A stretch of 60,240 nucleotides of DNA from Fibrobacter sp. (GTDB taxonomy: Bacteria > Fibrobacterota > Fibrobacteria > Fibrobacterales > Fibrobacteraceae), in NCBI GenBank assembly GCA_024399065.1, contig JAKSIB010000020.1:1-60240 (forward strand). Reading direction: 5' to 3'. The notes beneath the pieces were generated by a model. That model searched no databases and was not told the DNA's origin. It saw nothing but the letters and a program-made list of their open reading frames with translations. Numbering within the stretch: the stretch's first letter is position 1; the number at the start of each line of letters is the position of its first letter. Below, in pieces: positions 51,031 through 58,770 of the stretch. A program made the position numbers and the translations under genes.

Positions 51031-53181
51031 GTGGCTTTTTACTCTAACGAAATCATCCAACAGCTGAAAACTCAGGCGGATATTGCAACCGTCATTGAGA
51101 ATTTTGTGCCGTTGAAGCGTTCCGGAAACGGGCGCTATCTTGGAGTATGCCCCTTCCACAACGACCGTTCCCCCTCCATGAATGTGAACCCCAGTTTGGG
51201 CATTTACAAATGCTTTGCCTGCGGTGCTGCCGGCGACGTTTTCAAGTTCGTCCAAGAGCACGAAAAACTGGATTTCAAGGGTGCAGTGGAATGGGTCGCC
51301 AACTTTACGGGTTTTGCCCTTCCCTCCTTGGGTGCTCCCGAAAATGCGGAAATCGTTGAGGAACGCGAACGGGTTCGCCGATTGAACGAACTGGCCTGCG
51401 AATGGTTCGAGCAGCAGCTCACCATGAGTCAAAAAGCACAGGCCTACTTGAACAGCCGCCACATTACCGAGGAAACCCGCAAGCGTTTCCATATCGGTTA
51501 CGCCCCCGATGGTCGCGAAGGTTTTATTAGTCACGCCGTCAAGAACGGATTTTCTCCCTTGGATTGCGTGAAGGCTGGTCTTGCCGTAGAAAAGGAACAC
51601 GGAGGTATTTCCGACAAGTTCCGCGATCGTCTGATGATCGCCATCCAAAACATTTCCGGCATGATCGTTGCCTTTGGTGGCCGTGACCTCAGCGAAAACA
51701 AGGACCCCAATTTTAAGCCGGCAAAGTACATGAACAGTCCGGAATCCGCCCTTTACCACAAGAGCGACATTCTATTCGGATTGAATCATGCCCGTCAAAG
51801 CATAGCCAAGGAGCAGGCCGTCATTATCGTAGAAGGCTACTTCGACATGATTAGCCTTTACCAAGGTGGCGTTACCAACGTGGTAGCCGCCTCCGGAACC
51901 GCCTTGACCGAAACCCACGCCAGCATTCTGGCACGTTACGCCAAAACAGCTTACTTGGTTTTTGACGGCGACGCTGCTGGTCAAAAGGCTACTTTGCGCA
52001 GTTTGGAAATCGTGCTTCCCAAGGGAATCGCCCCACGAGTGTTTGCATTGTCCCGTCCGGACGGCACCAAGATCGACCCTGACAACTTTGTAAACGAACA
52101 GGGTCCCGAAGCATTTAGAAACGCTTTGTCCACCGCAGACGACTGGCTGAACTATCTCGCCAGTCAAAAGGACTTGCGCCGCCCCGAAGAAAGGGCAAAC
52201 TTTGTAAGCTACGCCAAATCCCTGGTAAAGAGCATTGGCGATCGTGAACTTCAGAACCAATACCTGAAGCTTATTTCGGAACGATTCAACACAGACCGTT
52301 CACTGGCGCAGGTCCGCCCCATCAAGCAGGAAAAGCGACTGCCCCAGCAGAGCGCCGCGCCCCAGGTCCAGGAAATTTCCGTTCCCTGGCACGCCATTCC
52401 CCCTATCGAAATTCGCTTTGCCACTTTGCTGTTGCGCAACCCCACCTTGATGGACCGCGCACTGGAATACTTCGACATGGACTGGGCCACCAGCGGCATC
52501 CAGATGTTCGAATCCCCCATCGTGGAAGAATTCGTCAATACGGTGGTGGCTTTGTACGCAGAAACAGGCACCCATTCTCCCCAGCTTTTGTACGAGAATG
52601 TTTCTCCTGAAATGCAAGCATTCATTGAAGGCCTTTCCGAAGAACAGTGGAAGCCCCCTCAGGAAATTTACGAGTTCTACCAGACGCTGACGGTGCTTTC
52701 CACAAAGCTTTGCGACCGTCAGAAGAAGGCTTTGCCCTTGGATACTATGGAACGCGTCAACGCCCGCATGAAGATGACGAAGTTCACCCAAGGAATGCAG
52801 ACTTTGAACAACCTGCTGAACGCTGAAAAAATCCAGATTGATGCCTTTGCCGATCAAGTTGTCCGCAGCAAGTCACAGCTGATTATGTTCCAGGCAGCGC
52901 TTTCTGACGAGCAAGTTTTAGTTGCACAAGCAGCACCGAATCCCCAGCCGGCCATGAGCGCGCCAACCCCGGTTACACAGCAAACGGCACCCACCATGAG
53001 TGCGCCTGCTCCGCATCCGGGATCGGCTAATAGCGCGCCGGAGCCGCCTCCCGAAAGTTTCAATGAGGAGCCCCCTGAAGGATTCGGAGACGAACCGCCG
53101 CCAGGCTTTGACGAAGAACCGCCTGAAGAAGCCTATTCCTTTGACGATGGTGGTTTCGGCAACGACGATGAGGGCTTCTAG
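51031..53181 (+). CDS. dnaG: DNA primase
   Basis: A 716-residue primase. The CHC2 zinc motif has Cys40, His43, Cys61 and Cys64 (GVCPFH...CFACG). The Toprim core has VIIVEGYFDMISLYQGG and LVFDGDAAGQKAT. The C-terminal helical domain is followed by a Pro/Glu-rich disordered tail (about 640-716, with EPPPESFNEEPPEGF) that is unusual for primases. I chose the GTG at 51031 because it gives the normal QADIATVIENFVPLKRSG spacing; there is no clear ribosome site. It makes primers for lagging-strand synthesis. Confidence 0.95.
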   Translation: MAFYSNEIIQQLKTQADIATVIENFVPLKRSGNGRYLGVCPFHNDRSPSMNVNPSLGIYKCFACGAAGDVFKFVQEHEKLDFKGAVEWVANFTGFALPSLGAPENAEIVEERERVRRLNELACEWFEQQLTMSQKAQAYLNSRHITEETRKRFHIGYAPDGREGFISHAVKNGFSPLDCVKAGLAVEKEHGGISDKFRDRLMIAIQNISGMIVAFGGRDLSENKDPNFKPAKYMNSPESALYHKSDILFGLNHARQSIAKEQAVIIVEGYFDMISLYQGGVTNVVAASGTALTETHASILARYAKTAYLVFDGDAAGQKATLRSLEIVLPKGIAPRVFALSRPDGTKIDPDNFVNEQGPEAFRNALSTADDWLNYLASQKDLRRPEERANFVSYAKSLVKSIGDRELQNQYLKLISERFNTDRSLAQVRPIKQEKRLPQQSAAPQVQEISVPWHAIPPIEIRFATLLLRNPTLMDRALEYFDMDWATSGIQMFESPIVEEFVNTVVALYAETGTHSPQLLYENVSPEMQAFIEGLSEEQWKPPQEIYEFYQTLTVLSTKLCDRQKKALPLDTMERVNARMKMTKFTQGMQTLNNLLNAEKIQIDAFADQVVRSKSQLIMFQAALSDEQVLVAQAAPNPQPAMSAPTPVTQQTAPTMSAPAPHPGSANSAPEPPPESFNEEPPEGFGDEPPPGFDEEPPEEAYSFDDGGFGNDDEGF

Positions 53182-53244
53182 GCCACGCTGCAAATCACAA
53201 GGCCCGCGAACTGGACGCAAAAAGAGTTTTAAAACGAGGAAATC

Positions 53245-53991
53245 ATGTTAAGTATCAAGAATCTTAAGGCAAGTATTGAAGACGGCACCCAAATCCTTAA
53301 GGGTATCAACTTGGAAGTAAAGCCCGGCGAAGTCCACGCCATCATGGGCCCTAACGGAAGCGGCAAGAGCACCCTTTCCAAGGTCATTGCAGGCCACCCC
53401 GCCTACACCGTGAACGATGGTGTCGTTGAACTTGACGGCAAGAACCTCTTGGATATGGAAATCTGCGAACGCGCCAACTCCGGTCTGTTCATCAGCACCC
53501 AGTACCCCACCGAAATTCCCGGCGTAAACAACGTGGAATTTTTGAAGATGGCGCTGAACTCCAAGCGTAACTTCCTGGGACTGCCAGAAATGAGCGACGC
53601 CGACTTCAAGAACCTTTGCGAAGAAAAGATGCAGCTTTTGGAAATGGACGACCGTTACCGTGACCGTGGCGTCAACGAAGGATACTCCGGCGGCGAAAAG
53701 AAACGTAACGAAATCCTCCAGATGGCTATTCTCGACCCTAAGGTTTCCTTCTTGGACGAAACCGACTCCGGCCTGGACATTGATGCGCTCCGCATTGTGG
53801 CAAACGGCATCAACCATATCATGAGTCCCGAAAAGGCAGTGATTCTCGTGACCCATTACCAGCGCTTGCTGGACTACATCAAGCCCACCTACGTTCACGT
53901 GCTGCGCCACGGTAAGATTATTCTGAGCGGTGGTCCGGAACTGGCCTTGAAGCTTGAAGAACAGGGCTACGACTGGATCGAAGAAAAGTAA
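53245..53991 (+). CDS. sufC: Fe-S cluster assembly ATPase SufC
   Basis: A 248-residue ABC ATPase. Walker A is GPNGSGKST, the signature is SGGEKKRNEI (SufC-specific, replacing LSGGQ), and Walker B is KVSFLDETDSGLD. SufC energises the SufBCD scaffold for Fe-S cluster assembly in the cytoplasm. sufD follows after 11 bases, whereas sufB, sufS and sufU/sufE are not in this neighbourhood. dnaG lies 63 bases upstream. Confidence 0.96.
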   Translation: MLSIKNLKASIEDGTQILKGINLEVKPGEVHAIMGPNGSGKSTLSKVIAGHPAYTVNDGVVELDGKNLLDMEICERANSGLFISTQYPTEIPGVNNVEFLKMALNSKRNFLGLPEMSDADFKNLCEEKMQLLEMDDRYRDRGVNEGYSGGEKKRNEILQMAILDPKVSFLDETDSGLDIDALRIVANGINHIMSPEKAVILVTHYQRLLDYIKPTYVHVLRHGKIILSGGPELALKLEEQGYDWIEEK

Positions 53992-54002
53992 TTGAGGCAG
54001 TC

Positions 54003-55049
54003 ATGAGCTATATGAATTCTGAATTAGCACAGGCCGCCCAGGCACGCATCAATGCCCTTGGCATGCCCAAGCGCAACAACGAGCTGTGGAGTTTCTTCCC
54101 GGTCAACAAAATTCCATCTGTAGTGGATGCCGATAGCACCGCTGCTGGTGCCGCAGCCGATAGCGCCGCTGTGGAATGCGCCGACTTCGGCATTGCCGCC
54201 GAAACCGACATCGCAGCCCTTCTGCCCATCGCAAAGTCCGCTCCCGCCATGAAGAAAGATTTTGCCGCAGGCGAAACCGAAATGGGCCTCATCAAGAGCC
54301 GCGACGACTTCGGCCACAGCATTTTCAACATCGGGAAAAACGCCAAGGTTTCCCTGGAAATTCTAGACAACAAGGTGGAGCACGAAATTGCCGCCGAGCG
54401 CTTCGACATTAACGTAGAAGAAGGCGCCGAGCTGGAAATATTCTTTGCCAACCCCGCAAACGAATTGCCCCTGCAATTCCGCCATTTCGCGATTAAGCAG
54501 GCTGCCAATTCTACGGTTCACTTTTCCAACATCCTGCAGGACGCAGGCATCGGACGCATCAGCATCGACGTGGACCTGAACGGCGAAGGCGCCAACTTCG
54601 ATTACCGCTCCTTGTCTGTGCTAAAGGGAAACGCCAGCAAGCACCAGCGCCTGACCATCCGTCATAACGCACCCAACACCGTAAGCTCCCAGTTCGCCCG
54701 CAACCTGCTGGACGAAAAGTCCTACGTCAGCTACGACGGCAGCGTCATCGTGGGTAACGGATGCAGCCAGGTGAACTCCAGCCAGCTGGTGAATTCCATC
54801 CTCCTGGGTGACGAATCCAGCGTTTCCGTAAAGCCGGTGCTGAAGATTTACCACGACGACGTGGAATGTACCCACGGCAACACCTGCGGTGAACTTGACG
54901 CCGACCAGATGTTCTATCTGACCAGCCGAGGCATCCCCGCCGAAACCGCCAAGAAAATGCTCATGAAGTCCTTCGCCAAGGAGCTGTTCCTGCCCCTGAA
55001 CGATGGCCCCGCCAAGAAGCGTCTGCTGCAGGTTCTGGCAAGCTTGTAA
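54003..55049 (+). CDS. sufD: Fe-S cluster assembly protein SufD
   Basis: A 348-residue SufB/SufD-family protein. The C-terminal beta-helix signature KIYHDDVECTHGNTCGELD with DADQMFYLTSRGI is diagnostic. The N-terminal 70 residues hold an Ala-rich low-complexity stretch (ADSTAAGAAADSAAVECAD). It pairs with SufC (11-base gap). SufD is usually 350-450 residues; this one is on the short side. The Cys and His of CTHGNTC are present. It could instead be a SufB-like protein, but SufB has a longer N-terminal part. Confidence 0.9.
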   Translation: MSYMNSELAQAAQARINALGMPKRNNELWSFFPVNKIPSVVDADSTAAGAAADSAAVECADFGIAAETDIAALLPIAKSAPAMKKDFAAGETEMGLIKSRDDFGHSIFNIGKNAKVSLEILDNKVEHEIAAERFDINVEEGAELEIFFANPANELPLQFRHFAIKQAANSTVHFSNILQDAGIGRISIDVDLNGEGANFDYRSLSVLKGNASKHQRLTIRHNAPNTVSSQFARNLLDEKSYVSYDGSVIVGNGCSQVNSSQLVNSILLGDESSVSVKPVLKIYHDDVECTHGNTCGELDADQMFYLTSRGIPAETAKKMLMKSFAKELFLPLNDGPAKKRLLQVLASL

Positions 55050-55069
55050 GACATAAGCCTACAAAAACG

Positions 55070-55100
55070 CCCCAGGGAATTGTAAACCCTGGGGTATTTA
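55070..55100. terminator. Bidirectional rho-independent terminator
   Basis: CCCCAGGG (55070-55077) / CCCTGGGG (55087-55094), followed by TATTTAT on the plus strand and by CGTTTTTG on the minus strand. It lies between the converging sufD and Rpn-type nuclease genes. Confidence 0.85.
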
Positions 55101-55168
55101 TATAAAATCTCTGTGCTGGCAGGTGATTCAGCAGTTATGCGTTCTAAAGTTCCTGCTTGGTCTTTTGT

Positions 55169-56077
55169 TTATTTCTGCAGTGCAGCCAGCTGAGCCTTGA
55201 GGGCGGCATTTTCCGCCATAAGGCGTTGATTGTCAGCATCCTTTGCGACGAGGTCGGCATCCTTTCGTGCTAATCGCGCCTTGAGGTTGCGATTTTCACG
55301 TTCGCGGGCACGGCGTACGTCACCGGCGCTGACAAAGCCAAGCCTTTCTCCTAAACTCTTGAATGCCATGTTCAACCTCTCTAGTGCTTTTTCGGTGATG
55401 TACTCCCCCAAATATAACTTTATTTTTTTAACCAAGGTAGTCCCCTTCGTATTGTCCATTTTCTTGAACAGGGGCTCCATTGCAATCAACACTTTCGAAT
55501 AGGCCTTTGCATCGAAGGCATATTTCATGGTCATAAGTCCAATGGCCGCCTCGACTGATTCGCTCTGCCTTAAAAGATTATCGTTAAACTGTTTCAAATC
55601 CACGAAGGCGCATTCAAAAGGCAGTTCCCTCCCTTCAAAATCCCCATGAGGCTGTTTACGAAATTCTGCGAGAGGATCCCAGCTATCGGTGCCGTTATAA
55701 ATGATGATAGCCTTGGTTGGCAACCATTTGAACGTTGTGTTAGACTTGTCCACCATCACATTGAAAGCGTAACGGAAGGTTTGTTCCAGGACATTTACCT
55801 TGTGTTCTGATTTGTGTTCCAGCAGGATGCCAAAATAAAAAGGTTCACCGGTATTTGTTGTTGCCTTGAACGCAATGTCAGCTTCGCCACGTTCATCTAC
55901 ATTATCGTAGCGTTCAGAGATTTCCTCCAGTGTATCAAGGTTTACATTGTTCAAAATCCGCTTTACACTTCCGGAGCCTTTGGATAACGTGCGCAGCATG
56001 GCTCGTGCATTGGCGGGATCGCTATAGACGTACTTGAAGAATCCATCGTGATTACGCTTTGTTCTCTTTTTATTCAT
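55169..56077 (-). CDS. Rpn-type PD-(D/E)XK nuclease (transposase-like)
   Basis: A 302-residue protein of the Rpn/YhgA-like family (recombination-promoting nuclease, transposase_31). It opens NHDGFFKYVYSDPANARAMLR, has the catalytic pattern GEADIAFKA...FGILLEHKSEHK (Asp, then Glu-x-Lys), followed by YAFNVMVDKSN. The C-terminal 60 residues form a charged helix with repeats of KDADLVAKDADNQRL, likely a coiled coil. Rpn proteins are RecA-independent recombination nucleases often found in paralogous families. It neighbours the FISUMP locus. Confidence 0.88.
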   Translation of the reverse strand: MNKKRTKRNHDGFFKYVYSDPANARAMLRTLSKGSGSVKRILNNVNLDTLEEISERYDNVDERGEADIAFKATTNTGEPFYFGILLEHKSEHKVNVLEQTFRYAFNVMVDKSNTTFKWLPTKAIIIYNGTDSWDPLAEFRKQPHGDFEGRELPFECAFVDLKQFNDNLLRQSESVEAAIGLMTMKYAFDAKAYSKVLIAMEPLFKKMDNTKGTTLVKKIKLYLGEYITEKALERLNMAFKSLGERLGFVSAGDVRRARERENRNLKARLARKDADLVAKDADNQRLMAENAALKAQLAALQK

Positions 56078-56240
56078 TCATTTTCTTTGTTCTGTTCGTC
56101 GGGGCTAATTGCTCGGCGAAATGACGAGGACACGTCATTCACATATATACACGCTTTTTTCGCTTGGAATGCGCCCCTGAAAATGAAATTTTTTGAAATC
56201 CTGGCGCCTCCGGAGGATAATTTTCAAAAATAGGGCTGAT

Positions 56241-56281
56241 TTACGGGAAAAACTGCTTTTTTATAGACCAGTTTCCCGTAA
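56241..56281. repeat. Inverted repeat (first of pair)
   Basis: TTACGGGAAA arm at 56241-56250 and its complement TTTCCCGTAA at 56272-56281. Confidence 0.85.
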
Positions 56282-56440
56282 TTTATTAGGTTGTTTGTGA
56301 TATTTTTGTGGTTAGGGCTAATTTTTCCATGGCAACATGGCCAAAAGTGGAGCCAAAACAATGAAAATGCCGGCAAAAAGTGGCCGAATGGGGCTGTTTT
56401 TTTATTTCAGCCCGAATTTTGCAATAGTTTGTCTGTAAAA

Positions 56441-56481
56441 TTACGGGAAAAACTAATCAAAAAACATCACTTTTCCCGTAA
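56441..56481. repeat. Inverted repeat (second of pair)
   Basis: TTACGGGAAAA arm at 56441-56451 and TTTTCCCGTAA at 56471-56481, sharing arms with the first copy. Confidence 0.85.
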
Positions 56482-56559
56482 TTTGGACATTTTCAGGCCA
56501 AAGATCTCCTTTTGCGCCTCTCAAGCCCGGGATAACATGTGGGAGGAGGCTAGGATAAA

Positions 56560-56594
56560 AAAATGCCCCAGGAGTTGAAAATACCCTGGGGTTT
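56560..56594 (-). terminator. Terminator for the first FISUMP gene
   Basis: CCCCAGG / CCTGGGG stem (56566-56572 and 56585-56591); on the minus strand it is followed by CATTTTTTTAT. Transcripts from 56805 would run through the hairpin element before stopping here. Confidence 0.82.
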
Positions 56595-56595
56595 T

Positions 56596-56804
56596 GTTAC
56601 AAGGCCTTGCTTCGCTAGGCCATGGCTAAGATAGCGCAGTGCGCCTCCTTAGTTAGAGGGCGCAAGGCGCCTACGCTCATGCTCGGACGTATAGACAAAC
56701 AAGTTTGTCTATACGTCACTCGCTATCGCTTTAGTGGCACACAGTGCACAACAGTTCGGCTCACCTATACAGAAATGCAAGCATTTCTGTGCAGGATTCG
56801 CCTC
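56596..56804. repeat. Variable-hairpin element, copy 1 beside a FISUMP gene
   Basis: Contains GCGCA/TGCGC, GGCGC/GCGCC, a 15-bp stem with AA loop at about 56687-56718, CACAC/GTGCA and ACAGAAATGC/GCATTTCTGT. Skeleton motifs CGCCTCC(T)TAG, CGCTTTAG, GCTCGG and TCGGCTCAC recur as in the ppa-side element. The element ends at the FISUMP stop codon. Confidence 0.8.
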
Positions 56805-58526
56805 CTAGTTGTCCTGGAGACAACGCACCGAGCGTCCGCTGCCCTTGTCGTTGTAGTTGACGCTCGCGACGTAGTCGTTGATGTACAGGCTGTAGGCGCG
56901 GTTGCTATCGTACTCCGTAGAAGACCAAAAGCTGGTGTAGTCGTCCAAATCGTCGAACTTCTCGCTGCGGCTGTAGTAGTTGCCAGCAGGGAGAGCGGAA
57001 AAGCCGAACTTGTCCGACCCATTTTCCCAACTGCCCGCGCGCAGATTTTGGTATCTCTCATCTTGAGAGGAGCCCGCTGCAGCCAGGAGACTTTCAAGTT
57101 CCTCCTTACTGGGCAAGCGCCAGCCACTGGGACAAGCCATCTTTGCAGCCTCCCAGGTGTACAGGCGACCGTATTTTTTGCAGTTGGCAGGGTCATTGTC
57201 GTAGCACCAGCTATCTTTTGTTCCATAATTCAAGTTCTCAGCCATCCATGTCTTGCCATCGGGCATCTTCACTGTCTCGTAGGTCTTACCATCACGAGCA
57301 TCGGTTATTTTATCCCCGTTAGAGTCCCGGAAACAACGCACCGAGCCTCCGCCGTCCTTGACGTAGAAATTGACGTTCGCGCGGCTGTCGACGATGTCCA
57401 GGCTGTAGGCGTAGTAGTATCTATCGCGCTCCGTAGAAGCCCAAAAGCTGGTGACGTTGCCCAAATCGTGGAACTTCCTGTAGTCGCTGCGGTAGTCGCC
57501 AGCAGGGAGAGCGGAAAAGCCGAACTTGTCCGACCCATTTTCCCAACTGCGTGCGCGTAGATTTAGGGATCTTTCATCACCAGAGGTGCCCACTGCAGAC
57601 AGGAGACTTTCAAGATCTTCCTTACTGGGCAAGCGCCAGCCTGCAGGGCAAGCCTTTTTCGCTGCTCCCCAGGTGTACAGGCGACCGTATTTTTTGCAGT
57701 TGGCAGGGTCATTGTCGTAGCACCAGCTATCTTTTGTTCCATAATTCAAGTTCTCAGCCATCCATGTCTTGCCATCGGGCATCTTCACGGTCTTGTACGT
57801 TTTTCCATCGCGGGAATCTTTTAAAGTTCCGCTCGGTGGCTGCGCCTCCGAGCGCTGCGAGGACACTTCGTCCCCCTCGTTGGAGTCATTGGCTCTGTCA
57901 TCACGAATTTCTTCCTCAGTTTTCGAATTGCTTGCAGACTTCTTTATGCAACGGACCGAGAAGCCGTTTTTCTTTAAGGCGAACTTTATGTTTCCCTGAA
58001 AGAAATCGTCCGAATTCGAGCTTAGTACCCAATCGAAAGCACGAGAATCATCGCCTTCGGAGGAAGACCAAAGGTAGGCCGTTTCTCCCAGAAACTTGTA
58101 TGCATTCTTGATACGGTCGCCGGCGGCCTGGCCCGAAAAGCCAAAACGATCATCGTATTCAAGTGCGCCTTCAACGGACATATCAAAGGTTCGCCCCTTC
58201 AAAACGGAGCCGGCGTTCCCTTCCCCAACCTTGGACTCCACAAAGGATTTCAGTTCAGAAAAGTCTGAATTGTTGGGTAGCGACCAACCATCCGGGCAGG
58301 CATCCATTGCCGCATCCCAAGTGTACAGGCGGCCCATGCGTTTACAATTGCTTTCCTTGTTATCGTAGCACTTGCTCTCGCTGGTCTCATAATTCAAATT
58401 CTCGGCCATCCAAGTCTGATTACCGATTTCAACAGTCTTGTAGGTTTTACCGTCGCGGGAATCCTTAAGGGTTCCCGCCATGGTACATACGACTAGAGTG
58501 CATACAAGTATTAAGAATTTTCTCAT
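56805..58526 (-). CDS. Secreted protein with three FISUMP domains
   Basis: A 573-residue protein. Signal peptide about 1-18 (MRKFLILVCTLVVCTMAG), then three FISUMP (Fib_succ_major) domains at about 19-205, 233-400 and 405-573. Each domain has the pattern DGKTYKTV...TWMAENLNY, a Cys-Tyr-Asp-Asn...Cys pair, GRLYTW, GW-LP, FGFS-PAG, FWSSTE and SVRC. The fold is expected to be C-type-lectin-like and exposed at the cell surface. Domains 2 and 3 carry the NNC-codon hypervariable segment near their ends; domain 1 does not. Linkers are Ser/Glu-rich. The role is unknown; adhesion or ligand recognition is the likeliest. Confidence 0.88.
   Translation of the reverse strand: MRKFLILVCTLVVCTMAGTLKDSRDGKTYKTVEIGNQTWMAENLNYETSESKCYDNKESNCKRMGRLYTWDAAMDACPDGWSLPNNSDFSELKSFVESKVGEGNAGSVLKGRTFDMSVEGALEYDDRFGFSGQAAGDRIKNAYKFLGETAYLWSSSEGDDSRAFDWVLSSNSDDFFQGNIKFALKKNGFSVRCIKKSASNSKTEEEIRDDRANDSNEGDEVSSQRSEAQPPSGTLKDSRDGKTYKTVKMPDGKTWMAENLNYGTKDSWCYDNDPANCKKYGRLYTWGAAKKACPAGWRLPSKEDLESLLSAVGTSGDERSLNLRARSWENGSDKFGFSALPAGDYRSDYRKFHDLGNVTSFWASTERDRYYYAYSLDIVDSRANVNFYVKDGGGSVRCFRDSNGDKITDARDGKTYETVKMPDGKTWMAENLNYGTKDSWCYDNDPANCKKYGRLYTWEAAKMACPSGWRLPSKEELESLLAAAGSSQDERYQNLRAGSWENGSDKFGFSALPAGNYYSRSEKFDDLDDYTSFWSSTEYDSNRAYSLYINDYVASVNYNDKGSGRSVRCLQDN
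57152..57272 (-). repeat. 121-bp near-identical block (FISUMP domain 3)
   Basis: The block coding TVKMPDGKTWMAENLNYGT through GRLYTW is the same by eye at 57152-57272, 57668-57788 and 59103-59223, and is again entered at 60186 before the window ends. Neighbouring variable segments differ strongly. Confidence 0.85.
57668..57788 (-). repeat. 121-bp near-identical block (FISUMP domain 2)
   Basis: Second copy of the block at 57152-57272. Confidence 0.85.
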
Positions 58527-58555
58527 GTTCTAACCTTACGAGGAAATTTTCTCGG

Positions 58556-58770
58556 TAGTTACAAGGCTTTGCTTCGCTAAGCCTTGGCTAGGCTTTCCAC
58601 ATTCGGTGGATGCCTAGTTAGAGGGCGCCAAGGCGCCTACGCTCATGCTCGGACATATAGACAAACAAGTTTGTCTATGCGTCACTCGCTATCGCTTTAG
58701 TGGCACACAGTGCACAACAGTTCGGCTCACCTATACAGAAATGCAAGCATTTCTGTGCAGGATTCGCCTC
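58556..58770. repeat. Variable-hairpin element, copy 2 beside a FISUMP gene
   Basis: Nearly the same as 56596-56804, but the first hairpin is different: CCAC-ATTC-GGTGG replaces GCGCA-GTGCGC while the sequence on both sides (GGCTA.G, CTAGTTAGAGGGCGC) is kept. The rest (15-bp stem, CACACAGTGCAC, ACAGAAATGC/GCATTTCTGT) is shared. Confidence 0.82.

Larger units (their letters stand above)
56078..56565. other. Gene-free AT-rich stretch with paired inverted repeats
   Basis: No convincing gene lies in these 490 bases. Two 41-base inverted repeats, at 56241-56281 and 56441-56481, share arms TTACGGGAAAA / TTTCCCGTAA and are exactly 200 bases apart. The plus-strand 95-codon frame between about 56291 and 56578 has no domain and no good ribosome site, so it is not called. 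Confidence 0.7.

Noticed and set aside
55169-56077. Rpn-type gene as evidence of an insertion sequence
   Set aside because: No terminal inverted repeats or target duplications were found at its borders; the 41-base inverted repeats are on one side only.
56291-56578. A 95-codon plus-strand frame in the gene-free stretch
   Set aside because: No ribosome site and no domain; it runs through an inverted repeat and into a terminator region.
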